A stretch of DNA of 41,853 nucleotides from Pirellulaceae bacterium (lineage in GTDB: Bacteria > Planctomycetota > Planctomycetia > Pirellulales > Pirellulaceae). Positions 17,067 through 25,289 of this stretch are shown piece after piece (the stretch's first letter is position 1; each line of letters opens with the position of its first letter). The notes beneath the pieces were generated by a model. It was not told where the DNA came from. It did no database searches and was given only the letters and a program-made list of their open reading frames with translations. The stretch covers positions 25,094 to 66,946 of the forward strand of contig JAKVBY010000048.1 of the NCBI GenBank assembly GCA_022446825.1. Reading direction: 5' to 3'. The translations under genes and the position numbers were made by a program.

Positions 17067-18044
17067 CTATTTCCCCACCAGCACCGCTCTGATGGGAAAG
17101 TGATCTGACGGATAGCGACCATCTTGCTTCCAGATATCAATCGAGGCACTTCGTGTCTGAAAATGTGTATTGTGGAGAATCCAATCAATCCGTCCGCTAC
17201 TACGCTGACCTGTCCACCCTCCAAATGTACCTTCACCAGATTGGCGTTCTGGATAAGCCACCCGGAAGGTGTCGTAAAGAGCAAATTCGCCTGCCGGATT
17301 TTCTCCAATCAGTGCTCGGTACGGCGCGCTACCTTCGTCACAATTAAAGTCCCCCGTGACAACAACGCGAATCTCTCTGCCAAGATTTTCGAGGTATCGT
17401 CGAATCAGTCGCGCGGCTTCCAGCCGCGCTTTTACGCCACGATGATCAAAGTGGGTGTTCACAAACACCAGTTCCAATAATTTTTTTCCCGCCTGTTGTT
17501 TGTCTCGCAAATGCAACCAACTCGCTATGCGTGGCAACGAAGAATCCCAACTCTTACTACCCGGATCTTCCGGCTGGGAAGATAGCCAAAAAGTTCCTTT
17601 GCCAAGCACTTCAAATCGATCCGCACGGAAGAACATACCGCACTGTTCTCCCGCATCATTTTTTTCTCGGCCCACGCCGTAATACGTATATTCTGACAAC
17701 TGTGCTCGTAAATAGTCTGCTTGGAAATTCAAGGTCTCCTGGGTACCAAGTAAATCTGGTTGAAAACGTTGAATTGCTTTGGCAACTAGTTGTTTGCGCT
17801 GACGCCAACGATTCATGCCATCGTTCGCCGTGCCATAGCGGATGTTAAAACTCATAACACGTAAAGTACCGTCCACATCCTGTGGACTTGACTCTACGGC
17901 CATCCAATGGAGGCTCACAACCAGAACAAAGGCGTGACTTGTTAGGTTTCGTTTTTTGATGATTGACTTTCCTCTTGTCCCAGCGTGAGAAACAACTCTG
18001 GAAAAGATCCTTTTTGATCGCCTGCTGTAGAAATCGGCAATCAC
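17067..18044 (-). CDS. Secreted endonuclease/exonuclease/phosphatase family protein
   Basis: A 325-residue frame with an EEP (DNase I-like) fold. Motifs in order: LRVMSFNIRYG, DLLGTQET (metal-binding Glu), ELVFVNTHFDHRG (catalytic His region), VVVTGDFNCDEGS (Asp/Asn pair) and RYPSDHFPIRAVL (final Asp-His). All catalytic residues are present, so an active phosphodiesterase or phosphatase is likely. A hydrophobic stretch near residues 38-52 looks like a signal peptide, which would place the true start nearer residue 30 than the GTG at 18044. A strong AAGAGGAAAG site precedes tandem ATC codons around 17958-17963. It follows prfB by 15 bp. Members of this type often sit beside sugar genes; the substrate is unknown. 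Confidence 0.85.
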   Translation of the reverse strand: MIADFYSRRSKRIFSRVVSHAGTRGKSIIKKRNLTSHAFVLVVSLHWMAVESSPQDVDGTLRVMSFNIRYGTANDGMNRWRQRKQLVAKAIQRFQPDLLGTQETLNFQADYLRAQLSEYTYYGVGREKNDAGEQCGMFFRADRFEVLGKGTFWLSSQPEDPGSKSWDSSLPRIASWLHLRDKQQAGKKLLELVFVNTHFDHRGVKARLEAARLIRRYLENLGREIRVVVTGDFNCDEGSAPYRALIGENPAGEFALYDTFRVAYPERQSGEGTFGGWTGQRSSGRIDWILHNTHFQTRSASIDIWKQDGRYPSDHFPIRAVLVGK

Positions 18045-18059
18045 CTGAAAACGGTCTTC

Positions 18060-19161
18060 TTACTCGGATTGGCCGACGCGCCAGCGTAGCATGGAATCAA
18101 GAAAACCTTGGAGGTTGCCATCGAGTACGTCGTTAAAATTACCCATACTGAAACCCGTACGTGCATCCTTCACGCGCTGGTCTGGATGTAAAAAATAGTT
18201 GCGGATTTGAGAACCGAATCCGACCCGCGCTTTATTTTTATAGCGTTCTTCTTCTTCTGCTTCGCGCTTTTCCTCCTCAATCTTGGCTAGCTTGGAACGT
18301 AACATCTTCCAAGCCGTTGCACGGTTTTTGTGCTGACTACGCTCATTTTGACATTGCACAACAACCCCAGTCGGTTCGTGTGTCAGGCGAATCGCACTGT
18401 CCGTTTTGTTGACATGTTGTCCTCCAGCACCACTGGCGCGATAGCGATCTTCGCGAACGTCACTTTCGTTAATTTCGATTTCTATGGCATCAGAAACCTC
18501 CGGTGACACATCAACTGCTGCAAAACTTGTTTGCCGTTTTCCTTCCGAGTTAAAAGGGCTAATTCGCACTAAGCGATGCATACCCGCCTCGCCTTTGAGA
18601 TAACCGTAGGCCATCGGTCCCCGAATCGCAATCGCCGCACTATTAATGCCAGCTTCTGGGTTGTCATCTCGATCCAGGAGCGCTACAGAATAATCATTTT
18701 TCTGGGCCCATTGCGTGTACATGCGCAACAACATGTCTGCCCAATCGTTCGCATCTGTGCCCCCATCACGAGCATTGATCGTCACAAGCGCGCCAGCAGC
18801 ATCGTTGGGTCCGCCGAGTAGAGCTTTCAATTCCAGATCTTCAAGCACTTTTTCCAGACGACTAATTTCTCCACTGACCTCCGTCAGAATCGTTTCGTCT
18901 TCCGCTGCCATTTCAAGGAGGACTTCCAGATCCTCGCCAGCCTGAATCAAATCACCCATCGGGCCAACAATCGCTTTGACGGACTTTAGCTGTCCGACGG
19001 TCTCTTGAGCGCGTTCTTGATTGTCCCAAAATCCCGGAGCCGCCATCTTGGTTTCGATTTTTTCGACGTCTCCTTTCTTGGCCTCGTAGTCAAAGACTGT
19101 CTCGTAATTGCAGAATGCGTTGCTGAATCGCTTCGGCACGATCGGTCAACTCAGTATCCAT
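18060..19161 (-). CDS. prfB: Peptide chain release factor 2, made by programmed +1 frameshift
   Basis: RF2 recognises UGA and UAA stop codons and triggers peptide release. The first frame starts at the ATG at 19161 (AAAGG nine bases upstream) and encodes 23 residues ending in Leu before an in-frame TGA at 19092-19090. Reading CTT TGA C with a +1 shift continues in the main frame with DYEAKKGDVEK, aligning with DYDAKKERLEE of E. coli RF2. The full product is 366 residues (E. coli 365). The codon-recognition tripeptide SPF is at about residues 201-203 and the catalytic GGQ at about 246-248. A plain ORF call starting at 19139 would give a false N-terminus. It is divergent from mnmA. Confidence 0.95.
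19089..19095 (-). promoter_or_regulatory. RF2 programmed frameshift site (CTT TGA C)
   Basis: On the minus strand the bases read CTTTGAC. The zero frame stops at TGA; the +1 frame reads GAC and continues RF2. This is the autoregulatory site known from E. coli, where scarce RF2 lets the ribosome slip. The six bases before it (GACAGT) lack the strong Shine-Dalgarno-like AGGGGG that stimulates the shift in E. coli; CGAGA is the closest match. Confidence 0.93.
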
Positions 19162-19331
19162 GGAAGAATGCCTTTGGAAAAACCGCGAACCTCGAAAAGA
19201 ATGCTAAGCACAAATATACTGTAGAAACAGCCCAACGGGAAAGATGGCACGGCGCTGGCATTTCTTTCGCTCGCCTTCGCGTTTATGATGCAAAGCTGCT
19301 GTTCTGGTTTCCTTCCAAGGCGATGCTTTCC

Positions 19332-20447
19332 ATGTCGCGTGTCGTGTTAGCTATGTCCGGTGGCGTTGACAGTAGTGTCGCCGCTCATTTGCTCCTTGAA
19401 GCCGGCCATGAGGTCATTGGCGTCTTCATGCGACATGGCGAAGAATCGGTAGCGGCCTGTGCGACAGACAAAACAAACGATTTGTCCATATTGCCCCTGC
19501 TTAATGATCGCGCCGACCACAAACAAGGCTGTTGTAGTGCCGCGGATGCTGCCGATGCGAGACGGGTGGCTGATTTGCTCAGCATTCCTTTCTACGCCCT
19601 GAATTTACAAGAAGACTTTCGTGGCATTGTTGATTACTTTGTTGCGGAATACTCTGCAGGGCGTACTCCCAACCCTTGTGTAATGTGTAACAACTGGATC
19701 AAATTTGGACGTCTATTTGAGTATGCAGACAGTGTTAACGCTGAGTTTGTAGCGACCGGTCATTATGCTTCGTTGCAAGCCCGACCGGATACAGTCATCC
19801 CTGCCTTGTGTTGTGGCACCGATGACAACAAGGATCAGTCCTATGTACTGTTTGGTGTGCAGCGCGATCTGCTGTCCCGCATGCTGCTACCGGTCGGGCA
19901 GTTTGAGAAACCGGTAATCCGGCAGTTGGCTCGTCAGTTAGGGTTAAAAGTCGCAGACAAACGTGACAGCCAGGAAATTTGTTTTGTCACTTCCGGAAAG
20001 CATGATGAGTTTGTGCGGGCCAGACGCGAAGAAGATCTTTCCGGCGAAATTGTGACAACCGACGGGAAGGTTGTTGGTACACATCCAGGAATCGAACGCT
20101 TTACAATCGGCCAAAGGAAAGGGCTTGGTGTCGCCTTCGGAGAACCAAGGTTTGTTGTACGGATCGAACCCGCATCGCGGCGCGTTGTGATTGGAGAAAA
20201 ACACGAATTGGGACGAACCGACCTAACTGCCAACCGCACAAATTGGCTCGTCGATCCACCCACCACACGTTTTCACTGCACCGCCAAAATTCGCTACAAC
20301 AGTCCCGCCATGCCTGCCAGCGCAGAAGTGCTATCGGATGACCGGCTAGCAGTTCAATTTGCAGAACCCCGTTATGGTGTGGCACCAGGTCAGGCCGTCG
20401 TTTGTTACGACGGAAACCGTGTGTTGGGTGGGGGATGGATCGAATAA
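19332..20447 (+). CDS. mnmA: tRNA-specific 2-thiouridylase
   Basis: A 371-residue cytoplasmic enzyme (E. coli 368) that makes 2-thiouridine at wobble position 34 of Lys, Glu and Gln tRNAs. The N-terminal PP-loop SGGVDSS (residues 9-15) adenylates the tRNA. The catalytic cysteine is Cys119 in NPCVMCNNWIKFG and its partner is Cys218 in DSQEICFV. FTIGQRKGLGVAFGEPRFVV marks the central domain, and the C-terminal beta-barrel ends in GQAVVCYDGNRVLGGGWI. The frame is open far upstream over the prfB start; the ATG at 19332 gives the canonical MSRVVLAMSGG start, with AAGG 11 bases before it. An ATG at 19323 is an alternative. It is divergent from prfB, sharing about 170 bp. Confidence 0.94.
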   Translation: MSRVVLAMSGGVDSSVAAHLLLEAGHEVIGVFMRHGEESVAACATDKTNDLSILPLLNDRADHKQGCCSAADAADARRVADLLSIPFYALNLQEDFRGIVDYFVAEYSAGRTPNPCVMCNNWIKFGRLFEYADSVNAEFVATGHYASLQARPDTVIPALCCGTDDNKDQSYVLFGVQRDLLSRMLLPVGQFEKPVIRQLARQLGLKVADKRDSQEICFVTSGKHDEFVRARREEDLSGEIVTTDGKVVGTHPGIERFTIGQRKGLGVAFGEPRFVVRIEPASRRVVIGEKHELGRTDLTANRTNWLVDPPTTRFHCTAKIRYNSPAMPASAEVLSDDRLAVQFAEPRYGVAPGQAVVCYDGNRVLGGGWIE

Positions 20448-20561
20448 CACCGTACCTTTCGATCGCTCTGTCCTAAATCGTCGCAATTTGCCACACTTCG
20501 CAACTCCAGAAGACGGCTCCAGAAGTTGCGATTCGCTTTCAATCACCGGAAAGGACGACCC

Positions 20562-22334
20562 ATGCACCGCGCGCGGTGGACATTTAATTTGCTCATTGCG
20601 GCGCTCATGCTTGCGCCCAACCACTTGTCTGTTACAGGTCAAGAACCCAACACGACCGAAGCGACCTTACAGACAGAGCAGATCCCTACAACTTCTCAAC
20701 AAGTTCCTATCGAGATTTTTGCGACTCCCCGTGCAGCACTTGGTGCATATTTTGAGGCTGCTCGGAAGGCAGACTGGGATAGAGCGGCGCTGTCGCTTGA
20801 CTTTTCTGAACTCGATAATCCAACGTTTGCCGAACGGGCAACTTACGCTTATCAACTGAAAGCCATACTGGACCGGATCCATCTCATACCATGGAACAAC
20901 CCTGATTTAGATTACGAGGTAGGAAATCGGTTCGAAGTTCCTACGGGAACTACACCAGCATTGATTGTCGTGGACCGATCCGCAGATGGTGGTTGGCGAT
21001 TTTCCACCGAAACCGTCGCCAATATCGATTCCCTGTTCGAGAAGTTCCGTGATCAACAAAAAGTTGCTGGCATGGACGAGATCGAACGTTTCTTTTTAAG
21101 GTTCTCACCACAATTACTGAATGTGCAAGTTTTGTTGCCAACCTATCAATGGGTTTGCTTGTTAATCGTCATCTTTGTCGGTTTCCTTATCGATTTGCTT
21201 GTCCGACTGGTCTTAAAACAGCTCACCGCGGCTTGGTTCCACATTTTCCGCCAGGGTCAAGCCCATGCGATTAAGCGCCGCATTTGGAAACCGGTTGGAT
21301 TGTTGTGTCAAGTGCTCGTGTGGTACAGCGGAACGGTCCTGATAGGATTTCCCCCACTGATGCAATTGATTGTGGTCAACGCACTGAAATTCTTTGCGGT
21401 GATCGCTGGCGTCTGGACGACGTTTTTGCTCATCGAACTATTGGCGGCCTACATTGCGACAAAAGCCGCTAAAACGGAAACCAAATTTGATGACTTACTT
21501 GTACCGTTGATCTCCAAGTCACTCAAAGTATTCACTGTTGCCATCGGTGTGTTGGTTTGTGCCGAAACCTTTAATCTTCCCATTACCGGTCTGCTTGGTG
21601 GGATTGGCTTGGGGGGTATGGCCATTGCATTTGCTTCCAAGGATGCAATCGCCAACCTGTTTGGGTCAATTACCGTATTGGTTGATCGCCCCTTTGAAAT
21701 AGGGGATTGGGTAATCGCGGATGGAATTGAAGGCACAGTCGAATCAGTAGGATTCCGTAGCACACGGATTCGTACCTTTTACAGTTCACAGATCACCCTA
21801 CCGAACAGCCGCCTAACCACGGCAATTGTAGACAACATGGGGCGACGTCATTTTCGTCGCATCAAAGAGGTGCTGGGATTGCAATACGATACAACGCCGG
21901 AGCAAATCGATGCCTTTTGTGAAGGGGTGCGTGAATTAATTCGTCGCCATCCCTTTACTCGCAAGGACTACTATCATGTCTACTTCAATGGCTACGGCGA
22001 CAGTTCGCTTAATATTCTGCTTTACTGCTTTGTCGACTGTTCAGATTGGTCTGTTGAACTGCGTGAAACACATCGTTTGTTCAATGACATTCTCCGCTTA
22101 GGTGCACAGCTTGGAGTTAATTTCGCATTTCCAACGCGTACCCTGCACTTGTACCAGGAAAAGCACGGCTCGGGTGAATTACCAATCGACGTGTCCCGAG
22201 CGGATCAAGCGGGACAGCGCATCGGGTCCGAGATCGCCGGCCCTCTGATGGTTGGTGCAGAACGCCCGGGACCGGTCAGCTTCACGGGTCCCAGCAATAT
22301 CGATGATGCCCAACACGGTGACGACGGCGCATGA
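20562..22334 (+). CDS. MscS-family mechanosensitive channel with extracytoplasmic N-terminal domain
   Basis: A 590-residue membrane protein. AAAGGA seven bases before the ATG at 20562 and the signal peptide (ending near TGQ) decide the start. Residues about 45-185 form an exported domain (TPRAALGAYFEAARKADWDRAA). Four or five membrane helices follow (about 193-215, 240-262, 268-300, 318-340). The pore helix GLLGGIGLGGMAIAFASKDAIANLFGS (Gly/Ala-rich TM3) leads into VDRPFEIGDWVIADGIEGTVESVGFRSTRIRTF, the MscS beta domain, and an alpha/beta C-terminal domain. Known role of the family: release of solutes on osmotic downshock. A disordered tail of about 50 residues ends the protein. FloA starts about 140 bp downstream. 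Confidence 0.92.
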   Translation: MHRARWTFNLLIAALMLAPNHLSVTGQEPNTTEATLQTEQIPTTSQQVPIEIFATPRAALGAYFEAARKADWDRAALSLDFSELDNPTFAERATYAYQLKAILDRIHLIPWNNPDLDYEVGNRFEVPTGTTPALIVVDRSADGGWRFSTETVANIDSLFEKFRDQQKVAGMDEIERFFLRFSPQLLNVQVLLPTYQWVCLLIVIFVGFLIDLLVRLVLKQLTAAWFHIFRQGQAHAIKRRIWKPVGLLCQVLVWYSGTVLIGFPPLMQLIVVNALKFFAVIAGVWTTFLLIELLAAYIATKAAKTETKFDDLLVPLISKSLKVFTVAIGVLVCAETFNLPITGLLGGIGLGGMAIAFASKDAIANLFGSITVLVDRPFEIGDWVIADGIEGTVESVGFRSTRIRTFYSSQITLPNSRLTTAIVDNMGRRHFRRIKEVLGLQYDTTPEQIDAFCEGVRELIRRHPFTRKDYYHVYFNGYGDSSLNILLYCFVDCSDWSVELRETHRLFNDILRLGAQLGVNFAFPTRTLHLYQEKHGSGELPIDVSRADQAGQRIGSEIAGPLMVGAERPGPVSFTGPSNIDDAQHGDDGA

Positions 22335-22350
22335 TTCTTGAGAAATGTTC

Positions 22351-22363
22351 CTGTCCTGGACAG
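22351..22363. repeat. Short inverted repeat between mscS-type gene and floA
   Basis: CTGTCC-T-GGACAG: two perfect 6-base arms around one base, about 115 bp before the floA start. It could be an operator half-site pair or chance; the single-base centre rules out a normal RNA hairpin. Confidence 0.3.
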
Positions 22364-22476
22364 ATGTATTCTCGCACAGAATGCGTTATGATTGTGGCAA
22401 GCCTATAGGTTCAAAGCTGTCCTTCTCATGAACCAGGGGCTCTATCACCATTGCCGTTTATCTGAAGGAACCTCCT

Positions 22477-23457
22477 ATGCACAATCGACTACCGCTTCTC
22501 ATGGTATCGCTGACCGATCTGGGTGGTTGGAATTTGCTTCTTTTGGCAATTGCTGTCGTCGCGGGGATCGTGGTGCTCGGTTTACTCTTTTTTGTACCCG
22601 TCTACGGGAATTTGTGGTTTCGAGCTTATATGTCACGAGCGGACATTACGTTTTTCAGCTTGATTGCCATGGGCTTTCGGCAAGTCAATCCGAAGATCGT
22701 AGTACAAGCCAAAATCATGGCGGTGCAAGCCGGTTTTGAGGTAAGCAAAAATTCTGAAATTTCCACAAAGCGACTCGAAGCCCATTACTTAGCCGGTGGC
22801 AATGTGATGAATGTCATCAACGCCATTATCGCTGCTCACCGAGCAGAGATTGACCTAGGCTTTGACCGTGCCGTCGCCATCGACTTAGCAGGGCGGGATG
22901 TGTTGGATGCCGTGCGGACAAGTGTCTATCCAAAAGTCATCGACTGTCCCGATCCACAACGCAGTGGCAAAACAACTCTGAGTGCCATCGCCAAAGACGG
23001 CATTGAGTTGCGAGTACGAACACGAGTAACCGTCCGCACCAATCTAGAACAACTAATCGGTGGTGCGACTGAAGATACTGTGATTGCCCGTGTGGGCGAA
23101 GGCATCATCACTTCCATTGGATCCGCGCAATCGCATAAGAACGTTCTCGAAAATCCTGACATGATCACCAAGGCTGTTCTGGGGCGTGGACTCGATGCTC
23201 AGACCGCCTTCGAAATCGTCTCCATCGACATCGCCGATATTGACGTCGGGGAAAACATTGGCGCGCGATTGCAGGCGGATCAGGCTGAAGCAGACACCCG
23301 TGTAGCAAGAGCGGAGGCCGAAAGTCGCCGAGCCGAAGCGATTGCCGAAGAGCAAGAGATGAAAGCCTCCGTGTCCGAGCAACGAGCGCGGCTTGTCTTG
23401 GCGGAAGCCGAGGTACCTTTGGCGATGGCAGAAGCCTTTCGCAATGGGAACGTCTAA
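22477..23457 (+). CDS. floA: Flotillin-like protein FloA
   Basis: A 326-residue protein, close to B. subtilis FloA (331). One N-terminal membrane segment (about residues 19-42, [21 protein letters not shown]) is followed by the FloA-type SPFH region ([63 protein letters not shown]) and a C-terminal coiled coil rich in Ala, Glu and Arg. The known role is membrane-microdomain organisation. AAGGAA seven bases before the ATG supports the start. In Bacillus floA follows an NfeD-type gene; here its upstream neighbour is an MscS-type channel and no NfeD is in the window. The ThDP enzyme follows by 42 bp. Confidence 0.93.
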   Translation: MHNRLPLLMVSLTDLGGWNLLLLAIAVVAGIVVLGLLFFVPVYGNLWFRAYMSRADITFFSLIAMGFRQVNPKIVVQAKIMAVQAGFEVSKNSEISTKRLEAHYLAGGNVMNVINAIIAAHRAEIDLGFDRAVAIDLAGRDVLDAVRTSVYPKVIDCPDPQRSGKTTLSAIAKDGIELRVRTRVTVRTNLEQLIGGATEDTVIARVGEGIITSIGSAQSHKNVLENPDMITKAVLGRGLDAQTAFEIVSIDIADIDVGENIGARLQADQAEADTRVARAEAESRRAEAIAEEQEMKASVSEQRARLVLAEAEVPLAMAEAFRNGNV

Positions 23458-23499
23458 CGCAATTCCGATCAAATTTAAGCGCTTGAGGCAGTGCATCCA

Positions 23500-25149
23500 A
23501 TGCACATAACCGGTGGTGAAGTCGTCGTTCGTTCTCTCCTAGCACACGGCGTCAAGGCCGTGTTTGGCATACCTGGTGTCCATAATCTTGCGGCCTATGA
23601 TGCTTTGCTCGACGCGCCACAAATTCAGCACATCGTTGCCAGACATGAGCAAGGTGCAGCGTTTATGGCCGACGGCTATGCTCGCGCCAGTGGTCGTGAG
23701 GGCATTTGTTTCTGCACCTCGGGACCTGCTGCACTGAATGCTTTAGCCTCATTGGGTACGGCATTCAACGATTCGTCGCCCGTGCTCTGTATCATGAGTC
23801 AAATACCCCTGGATATGATTGGGAAGGAAAAGGGCCTGATTCATGAATGTCGGGATCAACTTGCTTGTTTTGCACCGGTAACAAAATGGTGCGCGCGAGC
23901 CAATTCGGTAGCTGAAATTTCAGAACTCTTAGCGGAGGCTTTTCTCCACATGCGCAGCGGCCGTCCACGGCCCGTGGCAATTGAAATTCCTTGTGACATC
24001 CTCGATGCGTCGGACGAAGTAACCCTTGTCTCACCTCGTGAAATTGTGCCTCATGTTCCCAACCAAGCTGCGTTAGATCATGCCAGTGAGTTACTCAGCG
24101 ACTCCAAAGCACCGGTGATTTGGGCAGGGGGCGGGGTGATTAGTAGTGGTGCCACAGAAGCCTTACTGCAACTTGCGGAGAGATTAAACGCCCCAGTGTT
24201 TACAACTGTGCTCGGAAAAGGTGCAATTGCAGATGATCATCCACTCTCCGCAGGTACAAACATCGTACATCCGGCAGGGAAAGAGTTTCTCAGACAATGT
24301 GATTTGATGCTCGCCGTAGGGACAAGGTTTACACAAGAAGAAACCAATAATTGGGCTTTCCAACCACCGGATACTCTCATCCATATTGACATTGACGCTG
24401 ACGAAATCGGGCGCAACTATACGTCGACGGTAGGCATCGTCGCCGATGCACGGGAAACGCTCAAAGCTCTGAATCAGATCCTCGAAACATCTGCTCCTGA
24501 AGCACGTGCCGATCGGGCCTCGGACATCCAGGCACTACGGCAACGAGTTGTCGATGAGTGTGAGGCGATGGCACCAGACGGTGTGAAGTTAGTGAACGGA
24601 CTTCGTTCTGCGATTCCACGCAATGCGATTCTTGTCAGTGACCTGACACTGGCCGCTTATTGGTCGCGCCGATTATTGGGCGTTTATGAACCGCGAACCA
24701 ACATCTATCCCTGGGGATTCTGTACCTTGGGATTTGGGTTGTCTGCCGCCATAGGAGCTAAACTAGCCCACCCCAAGCAACCCGTGGTTTGTATTTCAGG
24801 GGATGGTGGTTTTCTCTTCAACTGCCAAGAACTTGCGGTGGTGGCACAATTTGACTTGCCTATCGTGTTGCTTGTTTTTAATAACAACGGTTACGGAGTG
24901 TTGAAACCTCAACAGGAACTGCGTTATGGAAGATCGTTGGGCGCGGATCTTGTTAATCCAGATTTTCTCAAATTAGCCGAAGCTTTTGGCGTCGAGAGCC
25001 AACGTGTCGACAAGTTAGACGAGCTGCAAAATAGCGTCGAAAACGCCCTCGCTTCGCATCGTACCACACTTATTGAAGTCACTGTCGAGATACCACTTCC
25101 GGTTATGGAAGAGGGGTCGCGCGCCGTTTACGAAGCGCTGCAAAACTAA
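23500..25149 (+). CDS. ThDP-dependent enzyme, acetolactate synthase large-subunit-like
   Basis: A 549-residue thiamine diphosphate enzyme with the three-domain order Pyr, central, PP. GGEVVVRSLLAHGVKAVFGIPG opens the Pyr domain and VARHEQGAAFMADGYARASG carries the cofactor-activating Glu. The central domain has the WAGGGV and VGTRF segments. The PP domain has the ThDP/Mg motif GDGGFLFNCQELAVVAQFDLPIVLLVFNNNGYG. Substrate specificity (acetolactate, benzoylformate, sulfoacetaldehyde or similar) cannot be assigned; no small regulatory subunit is nearby, so a catabolic decarboxylase or lyase is as likely as branched-chain synthesis. The ATG at 23500 is preferred over the GTG at 23491 because GAGG then lies 11 bases upstream instead of 2. 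Confidence 0.88.
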   Translation: MHITGGEVVVRSLLAHGVKAVFGIPGVHNLAAYDALLDAPQIQHIVARHEQGAAFMADGYARASGREGICFCTSGPAALNALASLGTAFNDSSPVLCIMSQIPLDMIGKEKGLIHECRDQLACFAPVTKWCARANSVAEISELLAEAFLHMRSGRPRPVAIEIPCDILDASDEVTLVSPREIVPHVPNQAALDHASELLSDSKAPVIWAGGGVISSGATEALLQLAERLNAPVFTTVLGKGAIADDHPLSAGTNIVHPAGKEFLRQCDLMLAVGTRFTQEETNNWAFQPPDTLIHIDIDADEIGRNYTSTVGIVADARETLKALNQILETSAPEARADRASDIQALRQRVVDECEAMAPDGVKLVNGLRSAIPRNAILVSDLTLAAYWSRRLLGVYEPRTNIYPWGFCTLGFGLSAAIGAKLAHPKQPVVCISGDGGFLFNCQELAVVAQFDLPIVLLVFNNNGYGVLKPQQELRYGRSLGADLVNPDFLKLAEAFGVESQRVDKLDELQNSVENALASHRTTLIEVTVEIPLPVMEEGSRAVYEALQN

Positions 25150-25289
25150 CAACTAGTTCTCATCTCTCGAACATCTCACTTCACAATTTTGGTAGCCGCC
25201 GTCACTTGGTAATTGAGCTATGGCCTGTTTCATACGACAATAGCCTTTCCCACTGGAACTTCCTTCCAGCGCACTACCGGAGACAATCG

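Noticed and set aside
19005-19322. In-frame N-terminal extension of mnmA
   Set aside because: It overlaps the prfB start region, and MnmA homologues begin at the PP-loop strand (MSRVVLAMSGG).
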